Below, piece by piece: positions 16,601 through 27,143 of a DNA stretch of 64,000 bases. Source of the DNA: an uncultured Oscillospiraceae bacterium (GTDB lineage Bacteria > Bacillota > Clostridia > Oscillospirales > Oscillospiraceae). Location of the stretch: positions 50,730-114,729 of the forward strand of contig CAKTNW010000004.1 of NCBI GenBank assembly GCA_934589145.1. The letters are read 5' to 3'. Position 1 is the first letter of the stretch. The number at the start of each line of letters is the position of its first letter. Under the pieces are notes generated by a model, which made no database searches, was not told the origin of the DNA, and saw only the letters and a program-made list of their open reading frames with translations. The position numbers and the translations under genes were made by a program.

Positions 16601-19144
16601 ATGAATGAGAATAAATTTACACCCCGTGCGGAGGAATCCCTGCGTCTGGCGCAGGAGGCGGCCCAGGATCTGGGCCATGGCTATGTAGGCTGTGAGCATC
16701 TGCTGCTGGGCCTGCTGCGTGAGGAGGAGGGCATCGCCCACCGGGTGCTGTCCGAATACGGCCTTACCGACGAGATGATCACCGGTATCCTGCAGCGCAG
16801 CGTGGGCCAGGGCAGCGCCGGAGAGGCGCCCAGTCAGGGCCTGACGCCCCGCGCCAAGAGCGTCATCGAGCTGGCGGTGGGTGAGTCCCACCGGATGGGC
16901 GCCGGGTATATCGGCACCGAGCACCTGCTGATGGGCCTGCTGCGTGAGGGCAGCAACATGGCGGTGCGCATCCTGCGCACCGTGGGCGTGGATCCCCGGA
17001 AGATGTACGCCAGCGTGCAGCAGAAGCTCAGCGAGAGCTCACCCCACACCGTGACCAGCGGTGCAAATACTTCCAATAAGGAGAACAAGAAGACTGGCAA
17101 GACGCTGGAGGAATTCACCCGCGACCTGACCGAGGCCGCCCGTCAGGGCAAGCTTGACCCCGTCATCGGCCGTGACAAGGAGATCCAGCGTGTGATCCAG
17201 ATCCTGTCCCGCCGTACCAAGAACAACCCCGTGCTGATCGGCGAGCCCGGCGTAGGCAAGACCGCCATCGCCGAGGGGCTGGCCCAGCGGATCGCCGCCG
17301 CCGACGTACCGGAGGAGCTGCTGAACAAGAAGCTGCTGAGCCTTGACCTCAGCGGCATGGTGGCCGGTACCAAGTACCGGGGCGAGTTTGAGGAGCGTAT
17401 CAAGAACGCCCTGGACGAGGTGAAGAAGGACGGCAATGTGATCCTGTTCATCGACGAGCTGCACACCATCGTGGGCGCAGGCTCCGCCGAGGGCGCCGTG
17501 GACGCCGCCAACATCATCAAGCCCGCCCTGGGCCGCGGCGAGATCCGCGTGGTGGGCGCCACAACCCTGAACGAGTACCGCAAGTACATCGAGAAGGACG
17601 CCGCCCTGGAGCGCCGGTTCCAGCCCGTCACCGTGGGTGAGCCCTCTGCCGAGGACACCGTGGCCATTCTGAAGGGCCTGCGGGATAAGTACGAGGCCCA
17701 CCACAAGCTGACCATCACCGACGAGGCGCTGGACGCCGCCGTGTCCCTGTCCCGCCGGTACATCAACGACCGTTTCCTGCCGGATAAGGCCATCGACCTG
17801 ATGGACGAGGCCGCCTCCCAGGTGCGCATGAAGGCGGAGAGCGCCTCCCCCGACCTGAAGTCGCTGGAGGAGAAGATCGCCGCGCTGCGCCGCGAGAAGT
17901 CCGAGGCCATCACCGCACAGGACTACGAAAAGGCCGCCCAGCTGCGGGATATCGAGAAGAACTACACCGATCAGGTGGAGATCGAGCGGGACAACTGGCG
18001 CAGGAAGCTGAGCCAGAACCGGGGCACCGTCACCGCCGAGGATATTGCCAACGTGGTGGCCGGCTGGACGGGTATCCCCGTTACCCGGCTGACCGAGGAC
18101 GAGAGCATGCGCCTGCTGAAGCTGGAGGAGACCCTGCACCAGCGTGTGGTGGGTCAGGATGAGGCTGTTGCCGCCGTGGCCAAGGCCATCCGCCGCGGCC
18201 GTGTGGGTCTGAAGGATCCCAAGCGGCCCATCGGCTCGTTCCTGTTCCTGGGCCCCACCGGCGTGGGCAAGACCGAGCTGTGCAAGACTCTGGCCGAGGC
18301 CATGTTCGGCGACGAGAACGCCATGATCCGTATCGACATGTCCGAGTACATGGAGCGGCACACGGTGTCCCGCCTGGTGGGTTCGCCTCCCGGCTATGTG
18401 GGCCACGAGGAGGGCGGCCAACTGACCGAAAAGGTGCGCCGCAAGCCCTATTCCGTGGTGCTGTTCGATGAGATCGAGAAGGCCCACGAGGATGTGTGGA
18501 ACATCCTGCTGCAGATCCTGGAGGACGGTATCGTCACCGACTCCCAGGGCCGCCGTGTGGACTTCAAGAACACCGTCATCGTCATGACCTCCAACGTGGG
18601 CGCCAAGAACATCACCGCCGCCGAGAATGCCCCTCTGGGCTTTGACGGCAGCGAGAAGCAGAAGGAGGCCGACGAGGCCGCCCGGTTCGCCCGCATCAGG
18701 GACGCCGTGATGGCCGAGCTGAAGCGCACCTTCAAGCCGGAGTTCCTGAACCGTATCGACGAGACAATCGTGTTCCGTCAGCTGACGGAGGAGGACATCG
18801 TGAAGATCGCCCACCGTATGCTGGCCGTCACCGGCAAGCGTATGGCCCAGCAGGGCATCACCCTGACGTCCGATGAGGACGCGGTGGCTGCCCTGGCCAA
18901 GGACGGCTTCGATGCCGAGTATGGCGCACGCCCCCTGCGCCGTTCCATCCAGAACACCGTGGAGGACGCCGTGGCCGAGCAGATGCTGGAGGGCACCCTG
19001 AAGTCCGGCGACACTGCCAAGGTGACGCTGCATGACGGCAAGGTTGTGGTGGAGAAGGTTCCCGCCGCCGAGGCGGAGGCCGAGACCATCGCCGAAGAGA
19101 CCCAGGAGGCTGAGGAGGCTTCCGGGGACAAGGACGCCGAATAA
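16601..19144 (+). CDS. clpC: ClpC AAA+ unfoldase
   Basis: 847 aa HSP100 ATPase that unfolds substrates for ClpP. Two Clp_N repeats (about 1-65 and 80-145), AAA1 with Walker A GEPGVGKT (about 214-221) and Walker [10 protein letters not shown], a central UVR-containing M domain (about 420-460, [19 protein letters not shown]), AAA2 with Walker A GPTGVGKT (about 551-558), Walker [12 protein letters not shown] and Arg finger, then a C-terminal D2-small domain. An unusual acidic tail rich in Glu and Ala follows (about 815-847). It is under CtsR control and shows strongly optimised codons, indicating high expression. A strong terminator follows. Confidence 0.98.
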   Translation: MNENKFTPRAEESLRLAQEAAQDLGHGYVGCEHLLLGLLREEEGIAHRVLSEYGLTDEMITGILQRSVGQGSAGEAPSQGLTPRAKSVIELAVGESHRMGAGYIGTEHLLMGLLREGSNMAVRILRTVGVDPRKMYASVQQKLSESSPHTVTSGANTSNKENKKTGKTLEEFTRDLTEAARQGKLDPVIGRDKEIQRVIQILSRRTKNNPVLIGEPGVGKTAIAEGLAQRIAAADVPEELLNKKLLSLDLSGMVAGTKYRGEFEERIKNALDEVKKDGNVILFIDELHTIVGAGSAEGAVDAANIIKPALGRGEIRVVGATTLNEYRKYIEKDAALERRFQPVTVGEPSAEDTVAILKGLRDKYEAHHKLTITDEALDAAVSLSRRYINDRFLPDKAIDLMDEAASQVRMKAESASPDLKSLEEKIAALRREKSEAITAQDYEKAAQLRDIEKNYTDQVEIERDNWRRKLSQNRGTVTAEDIANVVAGWTGIPVTRLTEDESMRLLKLEETLHQRVVGQDEAVAAVAKAIRRGRVGLKDPKRPIGSFLFLGPTGVGKTELCKTLAEAMFGDENAMIRIDMSEYMERHTVSRLVGSPPGYVGHEEGGQLTEKVRRKPYSVVLFDEIEKAHEDVWNILLQILEDGIVTDSQGRRVDFKNTVIVMTSNVGAKNITAAENAPLGFDGSEKQKEADEAARFARIRDAVMAELKRTFKPEFLNRIDETIVFRQLTEEDIVKIAHRMLAVTGKRMAQQGITLTSDEDAVAALAKDGFDAEYGARPLRRSIQNTVEDAVAEQMLEGTLKSGDTAKVTLHDGKVVVEKVPAAEAEAETIAEETQEAEEASGDKDAE

Positions 19145-19150
19145 AGACAA

Positions 19151-19181
19151 AAAAGAGACTGCGCAGGCAGTCTCTTTTTTT
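19151..19181 (+). terminator. Intrinsic terminator of the clpC operon
   Basis: Stem AAGAGACTGC/GCAGTCTCTT with loop GCAG and a run of seven T. Confidence 0.92.
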
Positions 19182-19185
19182 GCAT

Positions 19186-19225
19186 AAAAACCCCCGCCTC
19201 TCCGGATATACCGGAGAGGCGGGGG
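19186..19225 (-). terminator. Intrinsic terminator of the 2487-aa surface protein gene
   Basis: A 15-bp perfect stem (19191-19205 with 19211-19225, CCCCCGCCTCTCCGG and complement) with loop ATATA, followed on the minus strand by TTTTTA. Confidence 0.88.
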
Positions 19226-19272
19226 CCGTGCGCCTTGAGGCGATCACCGTGTGTTACGCGGGGAAGGGAAGA

Positions 19273-22200
19273 TTACTGCTCTTCCTTGCGCTTCTTGCCG
19301 AAGAACACGATGCCGGCGGCGGATGCGAGCATCATGCTCATCCACAGTGCCATCTGGCTGTTATCGGCGGTCTTAACGGAGGTGATCTCATCATCAGGCG
19401 TGGGGGTCGGATAGTGGCGCTGCTTGATGGTCAGCACACCCGTCACGGTGGTCACATTGTAGTTGTCGGTCACATCAATGCCGTTGGCATCCGTGATGAT
19501 CAGACGACCGGAGAAGGAGCCCTCATACTTGCCGGGCTTCTTGCCCTCGGCCAGGTAGGTCAGGCCGGAATAGCTGTGGCCTTCCACCAGACCCTCGACA
19601 GTGATGCCGGTGATCTGCTGAACCTTGCCGTTGTAGGTCTTGGTAGCGCTCTCACCGGTGAAGGTGACATCGCGCTGCTTGATCTCCAGAGAACCGTCGG
19701 TCACATCGAACGTCACGTTAGCAAAGTTCTGGCTGATGTTCTCGAAGTCCAGACCCATAGGATAGGTACCGGCATTGATCTGGGTGACAGTGTCGGTAGC
19801 GCCTTCCTTGAGGACGAAGTCCTTCTCGGTGTACAGGTCGTTGCTGATGCTGACGACCTGGTAACCGGAGACGGTCTTCTCGGTAGCGTCGTAGATCTCG
19901 GACTTGGTGTTGCCGACGATGACCACGACGACCTCATCCTTGACAGCCTCGATGGTCAGCGTGCCGAATTCGGTGCTGATCTCATAGTTGTCAGCCAGCG
20001 TGCCCTCGTTCAGCGTGTAGGTGAACTCGTTGTCCACGGAGCCGAAGTTGGTGATAGAGCCGGTAACGTCGTAGATGGCGCCCTCATCCTTGACAAAGCC
20101 GTCGCCGCTGACGGTGACGTTGCTGTTGGTCAGAGGCGTGCCGTCATAGACCTTGCTGTCGGTAGCGGAGGTCAGCTTGACGCTGCGCTTGGTGATGGTC
20201 AGAGAACCGTCGGTCACCTCAAACTTCACGTTGGTGAAGTTCTTGCTGATGTTCTCGAAATCACCAGCGGACAGACCCATCATATAGAAGGTCTTGGCAT
20301 CGGTGCCCGTGACCTCATCGGTGCCCGTGAACTTGAAGTCAGCCGTGGTGTACAGCTTGCTGCTGATACCGGTGACAGTGTAACCGGTAACGGTGTGCGC
20401 GTCGCCATCATACATGAAGCTGTCCTTATTACCGACGATGGTCACGATGACCTCGTCGGTCACAGGAGTGACTTCCAGGGTGCCAAGCTCGGTGGTGATC
20501 TCGTAGTTGCCGTCCTTGGTGTTGGACTTCAGCGTGTAAGTGAACGCGTTGTCCACCTTGCCCACATTGGTGATGGTACCGGTGACATCGTAGTCGGCGC
20601 CTTCACCGCGGACAAAGCCATCGCCGGAGACGGTGATCTTGCTGTTGGTCAGAGGCGTACCGTCGTAAACCTTCTCATCAGAGGCGGAGGTCAGCTTGAC
20701 GCTGCGCTTGGTGATGGTCAGAGAACCGTCGGTCACCTCAAACTTCACGTTAGTGAAGTTGTCGTTGGTGTTGGTGAAGTCGCCAGCCTTCAGGCCCATC
20801 AGGGCGGAATCCGCAACGTCGGTGCCCTTGACCTCAGCGTTGCCGCTGAAGGTGAAATCCTGCTCGGTGTACAGCTTGTTGTCGATGGAAACGGTGTAGC
20901 CGGAAACGGTCTTTTCGCTGCCGTCGTACTTGAAGCTGCCCTCCTTACCGGTGATGGTCACGATGACCTCGTCGGTCACAGGAGTGACTTCCAGCTCGCC
21001 CGGTGTGGTGGTGATCTCGTAGTTCTTGGCCTTGGTACCAGCGTTCAGCGTGTAGGTGAACTCGTTGTCCACCTTGCCCACATTGGTGATGGTGCCGGTG
21101 ACGTTGTAGGAAGCGCCCTCGCCTTCGGCGAAGCCATCGCCGCTGACGGTGACCGTGCCGTTGGTCAGAGGCTCACCGTTGTAGACGCGGGAGGCGCTGC
21201 CGGAGGTCATCACCACAGTACGCTTGGTGATGGTCAGAGAGCCATCAGTCACCACGAACGTCACCTTGGCGAAGTTGTCGTTGGTGTTGGTGAAGTCACC
21301 AGCCTTCAGACCCATCATATAGGAGGTCTTGGCATCGGTACCCGTGATCTCAGCGTTGCCGTTGAAGGTGAAATCGCCCTCGGTGTACAGGCTGTTGCTG
21401 ATGTTGGTGACCTCGTAGCCGGTAACAGTATGAGCCTTACCATCATACATCTGGGTATCGGTGTTGCCGACGATGGTCACGACCACCTCGTTCTCATCAG
21501 CGGTGATGGTCAGCTTACCGAACTTGGTGCTGATCTCATAGTTGTCAGCCAGCGTGCCCTTGTTCAGCGTGTAGGTGAACTCGTTGTCCACGGAGCCCAC
21601 ATTGGTAATGTGGCCGGAGACATCATAGGTAGCGCCCTCACCCTCGACGAAGCCGTCGCCGGAGACGATGACCTCATCCTTGGTCAGAGGCGTACCGTCG
21701 TAAGCCTTGCTGTCGCTGCCGGAGGTCAGGGTGACATCACGCTTGGTGATGGTCAGATAACCGTCGGTCACCTGGAAGGTCACGTTGGTGAAGTTCTTGC
21801 TGTTGTTGGTGAAGTCGCCAGCCTTCAGGCCCATCTCATAGGAGGGCTTGGCATTGACGCCTTCCACATGAGCGTTGCCGTTGAAGGAGAAATCAGCCTC
21901 GGTGTACAGCACGTTGTTGATGGCAACATCGTAACCGTCAACAATGTGGGTAGCGCCGTCATACTTGACGGAATCATTGTGGCCGGTGATGGTCACGATG
22001 ACCTCATCGGTCACAGGAGTGACTTCCAGCTTACCTTCGACCTTGGTGATGTTGTAGTTATCGGCATTGGTGCCCTCGTTCAGCGTGTAGGTGAACGCGT
22101 TGTCCACCTTGCCCACGTCGGTAATGGTGCCGGTGACATCGAAGGAAGCGCCCTCGCCGTCGGCAAAGCCGTCGCCGGTGACGGAGACCGTACCGTTGGT

Positions 22201-25200
22201 CAGAGGCGTACCGTCATAGACCTTCTCACCGTCGCCGGAGGTCAGGGTGACATCACGCTTGGTGATGGTCAGAGAACCGTCGGTCACCTCAAACTCCACG
22301 TTGGTGAAGTTATCGTTGTTGTTGGTGAAGTCGCCAGCCTTCAGGCCCATCTCATAGGAGGTCTTGGCATCGGTGCCCGAGACCTCAGCGCTGCCGCTGA
22401 AGGTGAAGTCAGAGGTCTTGTACAGCTCATTGTCGATGGCAACATCGTAACCGGTAACCGTATGCGCGTCGCCGTCGTACTTGAAGCTGTCCTTGTGACC
22501 GGTGATGGTCACGGTGACCTTATCGGTCACGGGAGTGACTTCCAGCTCACCGACTTCCTTGGTGATCTCGTAGTTGCCAGCCTTGGTGCCAGCATTCAGC
22601 GTGTAGGTGAACGTGTTGTCCGTCTTGCCCACGTTGGTGATGGTGCCGGTGACATTGTAGGAAGCGCCCTCGCCTTCGGCGAAGCCATCGCCGGTGACGG
22701 TGACCGTGTCATTGGTCAGAGCAGTGCCGTCGTAGACCTTCTCATCGGAGGCGGAGGTCAGGGTGACGCTGCGCTTTTCAATGACCAGAGTACCATCCAC
22801 GATCACGAACTCCACATTGCTGAAGTTCTTGTTGGTGTTGGTGAAATCGCTGGGCTTCAGCTCCATGTTATAGGTGTCGGCATCGGTACCCTTGATGGTG
22901 GCGTCACCGGTGAAGGTGAAGTCGCCGGTCGTGTACAGGGGGTTGCTGATGGCAACATCATAACCGGTAACCGTATGCTCGGTGCCGTCATACTTGGTGG
23001 AGCCGCTGCGCTCGGTGATGGTCACGGTGACCTTACCGGTCACGGGAGTGACTTTCAGCGTACCGGGCGTGGTGATGATGGTGTAGTTCTGCGCCTTGGT
23101 GTTCTCATTCAGCGCATAGGTGAAGGAGTTGGGACTCTCACCAATGGTGGTCTGAGAACCGGTGTAGGCGTAGGTCGCACCCTCGCCGTCCACAAAGCCA
23201 TCGCCGGTGACGGAGACTTCGTGCTTGACCAGGGGCTGGCCATCATAGACCTTCTCGTCGGAGGCGGAGGTGATGGTCAACTCACGCGGGGTGATGGTCA
23301 GAGAGCCATCGTTCACCACAAACGTCACCTTGGCGAAGTTCTTGTTGGTGTTGGTGAACTGATCCGCAGTCAGACCCATAGCGTAAGCACCATCGGGATT
23401 GACGTCGGTGGCCTTGACGATAGCGCTGCCGCTGAAGGTGTAGTCGCTGGCCGTGTACAGAGGATTGCTGAACGCAGCCGTGAAACCGGAAGCGCTCTTT
23501 TCGGAACCGTCATACTTGTAAGTGGCCTTGGTACCGGTGATGGTCACGATGACCTCTTCCACAGGGGTGATCACCAGAGCGCCGTCGTTGGCCGCAGTGA
23601 CGATATACTTTTCAGTAGCATCGACTGTGCCCACGGTGCCCTCGGCGAAGCTGGCGGGATAAGTGTCAGCTTCGGTACCCTTAGCGCCGACAGTGATGGC
23701 GGAGAAATCCGCACCAGCAGGCGCGCCGGTGAATCCGCTGACGGAATGTTCATTGCCATCATAGGTCGCCGTGCCGCTGTTGGCGGTCAGCTCTACGTTC
23801 TTGTAGTAGTAGAAGTTGATCACATTGGCGCCGGTGGTGATGATGATGGTCTTGCTGTTCTCACTGACAGGCGTGTAACCGTCGATGTCAATGGGACTTT
23901 CGGTCACGGAAGCATTGAAGGTCTGGTCGTTGACCATCTTGGAATCAAGCAGGGTGGTCTTGTCATTCCAATAGTAGTTGACGGTGTAGCTCAGGTCGGA
24001 ACGCTTGGTGTAGATGACCGTTACCTCCACGTTGTTGGCGGGCATGTTGCCGGAGACAACAGGCTTGTCAGCGGTGTAGCCGTCGATAACGGGAGAGGTG
24101 ACGCTGTAAGAATTGCCAAAGGTCACAGAAGCCGTATAATCATCGGCAGCCGTGCCGCCCTCAGCGTAGACATAGTGAATGGTCAGGTCAAAGACGTTCT
24201 TCTTATAGAACACCTTGATGACGTTTTCGCTCTCGGTTACGCCGATGGTCAGAGGCAGGTTTTCAACCTTGTCAAACGCGTAGCCAGTGGGGCACTTATC
24301 CTTGTAAGAATCGATCACGGTGCCGAAGTCGGCCTTGCCGGTCTCGGTCATCGAATCATTCTTCTCGTTGTCGATATAGTACTCCACGGTGTAGCTGTAC
24401 TGATTGATCTTCCAGACAGCGTACAGGTCATTGGGCTCCGTGACATCCACACGGGCGGAAGCGCCAGCGGCAAAGGTTCTGCCCGTGCCGTCAGCCTTGG
24501 TGTTCCAGCCAACGAAGGAATAACCGGTGCGCTCGGGCAGACTCAGTGCGTTGTAAGCTTCGACCGTGATCTTGGAGTTGTTGGCAACGGCGGCCACGGA
24601 CTGGGCCACGTCGGTACCAAAGTTGCTGTGATAGGTGACGGTCACAGTGGAAGCCACGTCACCCCACTGGGCGTACAGATCCATGTTGCCGGTGACCTTG
24701 ATGGTACCGTTGGGATAGTACGTCTCGCCCTTGCCGTCAGCGCGGGTGTTCCAGCTCAGGAAGATCTTGCCGCTGTTGGTGAAGGTGTTGTCATTCACCG
24801 TGGCAAGGACGTCCTTGGCATAGATCATCTCGCTGTCGGTAACGGTTGCGTCGGGTGTGGTGTTGCTGTGATAGGTCACCGTGTACCGGCTGCTGTTGCC
24901 GACCTTGGCGTACAGGTCGTAATCCCGGTTGATCTTGGTGCTGAAGTTGAAGGGCGTGCCGTCCTCCTGCACCCAACCCAGGAAGGTCTCGCCTTCCGCC
25001 AGCGTGAGAGCAGGCATCTCATCACTGCTGATGGTGCTGTTCTTGGCAACCTTGGTGAAGGTCTTGAGAACAGCGCCATCCACACCATGCACTGTCACCG
25101 TGTAGGTGGGAGCCACCCACTTGGCGTACAGGGTGATGTTCTGCGCGGGCATGGTCTTGCCGTCAAACACATAGGCCGTGCCCTCGCCCAGCTCATTGTC

Positions 25201-26736
25201 GTACCAACCGGCAAAGACATAATCCGTCATGCCCGCAGGGGCAGTGGGCGTGTAGCTGGCATCCGCGATGGACTGCTCGAACTTCTTGGCAACAGTCTTG
25301 TCCGTACTACCATTGTTCACGAACACGATCTTGTACTCGTTACGGGTGTAGTAGAACTTGGAACCGTTGTAACTACTGCCGTTTCTGGTACTATCGGCAG
25401 TGTTGCAGGTAAAGCCGGTGATCGGATAACGCTCTTCATCAGTAACTGTCAGGCTGCCAGATGCCTTGATTACGTCCGTATGATCAAGGTCGTAGTTGCG
25501 GCCATTTTTAGTCACTGTACCAGTCTGGCCGGGCAATACTTCGGTGTAGTAATATGCTGTGAACGTTTTGTTACCGGATTGCTGGCCATAGAAGTTTTTG
25601 CCGTTCAAGGGCATGGTGTCGATATTGGACTGGGCCGTACTGCCGCTCGTGCTTACATACCAGCCACCGCCGGGCCATTTATCAGCAATATTGGCACCAT
25701 ATTTTGCGGTAATGCGTTTGCTGGTATCCTCCGTCCGACCGTTTCTGTCGTAGAACTTTACCTCATACACATTGCGCTTATATTTCACGCTCACAATGGT
25801 AGAGCCGTCGCCCTTGATGTCCTGCTGGGTGATGGTCTGGGCAGTGAAGCCCGGGTAGCTCTTGGCGGTGGCGTTGGTCTTGTCACCGGTAGCGCCGGTC
25901 TTGGTTTCACTTTCCTGGAAGGAGTACTCGTCATCATTGGCGTTCTCCCAGAAGTGAATGACGGTGTACTGCGTCTGCTGGCTGGCCGTCCACTTGGCGT
26001 ACAGGGTGACGCTGCCGGTGATACTGCCGAAGTTGGCAACTTCCGTCAGGCCCTCGTCGGTGTACCAGCCGTCAAAGGCGTAGCCGAGCTTGGTGGGAGC
26101 CGTGGGAGCCGTGGCGGCTGTGTCCTTGGCGTAGAACGCCGGGGCCACATAGCTGCCGCCGTTGGACTCGAAGGTGACCCAATAGCCCTTCTCCACCTTG
26201 CCGTACAGCGTGACGCTGCTGGTGGCGATGGTGACGGACTCGACCTTGGTGGTGAAACCCTCGCCGGTGTACCAGCCGGTGATAGCCTCATCGGCGCCGA
26301 CGGGGAAGTTCACATCCTCAAAGGTGATGATATCACCGGTCTTGCCCGTCTTGGTGGCGATGATGCGGCCGCTGTTGTCCTTGAAGTAGACAGGATATCC
26401 CTCCGCGAACTGGGCCGCGACCGTGATGGTCTGGTTGTCGCCAGCCAGTCCGGCGATGACACCGAAGGGAACAGTCTGATCCCAGCCGGTGAATACCTTG
26501 CCATCCTGCGCGGGAACCTTGGGCTCCAGCAGGGTGTCGCCGTTCTTCACGATCTGCCTGTCGATCTCTTTGCCATCGACAGTGAACACGTAGGTGTAGT
26601 AAGTGCCCTCATCCGGTGTGATGCTTTGGACACTGATACCATTGTCCTGTTGGAGGTCCTCGGCCAATACCGTCACAGGTACAAACGTCAGACACATGCA
26701 AAGAGCCAACAAGACGCTGAGTATTCGTTTTTTCAT
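19273..26736 (-). CDS. Giant secreted repeat protein (InlB-type and MBG-like repeats) with degenerate sorting signal
   Basis: 2487 aa surface protein. Signal peptide 1-25. Residues about 30-780 hold InlB/Listeria-Bacteroides-type repeats (blocks ending GW...LYAKW), about seven copies, and MucBP-like segments up to about 1000. Residues about 1064-2438 are eight tandem units of about 172 residues, each with two MBG-like halves (KYDGxxHTVTGY ... KVYDGTPLTN ... GDGF ... NYEIT). The C-terminus has SVKTADNSQMALW, a hydrophobic helix and KKRKEEQ: a sortase-type layout with VKTAD in place of the usual PxTG. Function is unknown; adhesion or a wall-linked stalk is likely (inference). RBS AAGGA precedes the ATG. 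Confidence 0.9.
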   Translation of the reverse strand: MKKRILSVLLALCMCLTFVPVTVLAEDLQQDNGISVQSITPDEGTYYTYVFTVDGKEIDRQIVKNGDTLLEPKVPAQDGKVFTGWDQTVPFGVIAGLAGDNQTITVAAQFAEGYPVYFKDNSGRIIATKTGKTGDIITFEDVNFPVGADEAITGWYTGEGFTTKVESVTIATSSVTLYGKVEKGYWVTFESNGGSYVAPAFYAKDTAATAPTAPTKLGYAFDGWYTDEGLTEVANFGSITGSVTLYAKWTASQQTQYTVIHFWENANDDEYSFQESETKTGATGDKTNATAKSYPGFTAQTITQQDIKGDGSTIVSVKYKRNVYEVKFYDRNGRTEDTSKRITAKYGANIADKWPGGGWYVSTSGSTAQSNIDTMPLNGKNFYGQQSGNKTFTAYYYTEVLPGQTGTVTKNGRNYDLDHTDVIKASGSLTVTDEERYPITGFTCNTADSTRNGSSYNGSKFYYTRNEYKIVFVNNGSTDKTVAKKFEQSIADASYTPTAPAGMTDYVFAGWYDNELGEGTAYVFDGKTMPAQNITLYAKWVAPTYTVTVHGVDGAVLKTFTKVAKNSTISSDEMPALTLAEGETFLGWVQEDGTPFNFSTKINRDYDLYAKVGNSSRYTVTYHSNTTPDATVTDSEMIYAKDVLATVNDNTFTNSGKIFLSWNTRADGKGETYYPNGTIKVTGNMDLYAQWGDVASTVTVTYHSNFGTDVAQSVAAVANNSKITVEAYNALSLPERTGYSFVGWNTKADGTGRTFAAGASARVDVTEPNDLYAVWKINQYSYTVEYYIDNEKNDSMTETGKADFGTVIDSYKDKCPTGYAFDKVENLPLTIGVTESENVIKVFYKKNVFDLTIHYVYAEGGTAADDYTASVTFGNSYSVTSPVIDGYTADKPVVSGNMPANNVEVTVIYTKRSDLSYTVNYYWNDKTTLLDSKMVNDQTFNASVTESPIDIDGYTPVSENSKTIIITTGANVINFYYYKNVELTANSGTATYDGNEHSVSGFTGAPAGADFSAITVGAKGTEADTYPASFAEGTVGTVDATEKYIVTAANDGALVITPVEEVIVTITGTKATYKYDGSEKSASGFTAAFSNPLYTASDYTFSGSAIVKATDVNPDGAYAMGLTADQFTNTNKNFAKVTFVVNDGSLTITPRELTITSASDEKVYDGQPLVKHEVSVTGDGFVDGEGATYAYTGSQTTIGESPNSFTYALNENTKAQNYTIITTPGTLKVTPVTGKVTVTITERSGSTKYDGTEHTVTGYDVAISNPLYTTGDFTFTGDATIKGTDADTYNMELKPSDFTNTNKNFSNVEFVIVDGTLVIEKRSVTLTSASDEKVYDGTALTNDTVTVTGDGFAEGEGASYNVTGTITNVGKTDNTFTYTLNAGTKAGNYEITKEVGELEVTPVTDKVTVTITGHKDSFKYDGDAHTVTGYDVAIDNELYKTSDFTFSGSAEVSGTDAKTSYEMGLKAGDFTNNNDNFTNVEFEVTDGSLTITKRDVTLTSGDGEKVYDGTPLTNGTVSVTGDGFADGEGASFDVTGTITDVGKVDNAFTYTLNEGTNADNYNITKVEGKLEVTPVTDEVIVTITGHNDSVKYDGATHIVDGYDVAINNVLYTEADFSFNGNAHVEGVNAKPSYEMGLKAGDFTNNSKNFTNVTFQVTDGYLTITKRDVTLTSGSDSKAYDGTPLTKDEVIVSGDGFVEGEGATYDVSGHITNVGSVDNEFTYTLNKGTLADNYEISTKFGKLTITADENEVVVTIVGNTDTQMYDGKAHTVTGYEVTNISNSLYTEGDFTFNGNAEITGTDAKTSYMMGLKAGDFTNTNDNFAKVTFVVTDGSLTITKRTVVMTSGSASRVYNGEPLTNGTVTVSGDGFAEGEGASYNVTGTITNVGKVDNEFTYTLNAGTKAKNYEITTTPGELEVTPVTDEVIVTITGKEGSFKYDGSEKTVSGYTVSIDNKLYTEQDFTFSGNAEVKGTDVADSALMGLKAGDFTNTNDNFTNVKFEVTDGSLTITKRSVKLTSASDEKVYDGTPLTNSKITVSGDGFVRGEGADYDVTGTITNVGKVDNAFTYTLKSNTKDGNYEITTELGTLEVTPVTDEVIVTIVGNKDSFMYDGDAHTVTGYTVTGISSKLYTTADFKFTGTDEVTGTDAKTFYMMGLSAGDFENISKNFTNVKFEVTDGSLTITKRSVKLTSATDSKVYDGTPLTNSNVTVSGDGFVKDEGAIYDVTGSITNFGSVDNEFTYTLNEGTLADNYEISTEFGTLTIEAVKDEVVVVIVGNTKSEIYDATEKTVSGYQVVSISNDLYTEKDFVLKEGATDTVTQINAGTYPMGLDFENISQNFANVTFDVTDGSLEIKQRDVTFTGESATKTYNGKVQQITGITVEGLVEGHSYSGLTYLAEGKKPGKYEGSFSGRLIITDANGIDVTDNYNVTTVTGVLTIKQRHYPTPTPDDEITSVKTADNSQMALWMSMMLASAAGIVFFGKKRKEEQ
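19930..23550 (-). repeat. Tandem 516-bp coding repeats
   Basis: Seven to eight units spaced 516 bp (519 bp for one unit with an extra residue). The marker GATGGTCACGATGACCTC recurs at 20437, 20953, 21988 and (with changes) 22504 and 23020, exactly in register. The unit sequence is well conserved at the DNA level; the units nearest the two ends are more diverged. Confidence 0.85.
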
Positions 26737-26983
26737 TGCATTTCATCCTTTATTCCCTATGTTTTTGTGGCTTTTTCCGTGCGGTATGGTGCAATAAGCC
26801 ATCCCGCATGGCTGCGAATGCGGATGCATGGCGGGGCGCTGGTATCAGCGCTCCCTGCTTGTCCTGCCGCGGCAGTGCCCTCCTGAGCCTCCTTTCCTCT
26901 GCCGTTTGGCATTCGCTGTTTCCACATCTGTTGGTGCTGACGAAGAGTCGGCTTAAATCCGGGATTATTTCTTCGCCAAGCTA
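26737..26983 (-). other. 247-nt 5' leader of the giant surface protein gene
   Basis: The nucleotides between the promoter and the ATG contain a GCGCTG/CAGCGC hairpin (around 26837-26852) and no convincing ORF. A leader of this length is unusual for its neighbours and could carry a regulatory structure; no known riboswitch was recognised. Confidence 0.4.
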
Positions 26984-27012
26984 ATTATACCGCAATTCCC
27001 ACAGAAAATCAA
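26984..27012 (-). promoter_or_regulatory. Sigma-A promoter of the giant surface protein gene
   Basis: On the minus strand TTGATT (27012-27007), 17-bp spacer, TATAAT (26989-26984). Confidence 0.7.
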
Positions 27013-27089
27013 CGATAACGAAAAAATTATTGCGTTATCTAAACGAAACTTGGAAGGAAATGGCAAAATGAAAGAAAAGGGTATTTTTA

Positions 27090-27122
27090 TGTAAAAACGA
27101 GGGCCGAAGCCCTCGTTTTACA
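27090..27122 (-). terminator. Intrinsic terminator at the end of the envelope operon (after galE)
   Basis: Stem AAAACGAGGGC/GCCCTCGTTTT with loop CGAA, with T-rich sequence on the minus strand. It lies 22 bp past the galE stop. Confidence 0.8.
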
Positions 27123-27143
27123 TGTGTATATTCAGGTATATAT

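Noticed and set aside
19930-23550. CRISPR-like regular repeats
   Set aside because: The 516-bp spacing is far too long and the repeats are coding, in frame and protein-conserved.
19180-26886. A 2568-codon open frame on the plus strand, opposite the giant surface protein
   Set aside because: It is the complement of a repetitive, GC-rich gene; its composition is Val/Gly/His/Asp-biased with no domain, and the minus-strand frame has a signal peptide, RBS and repeats.
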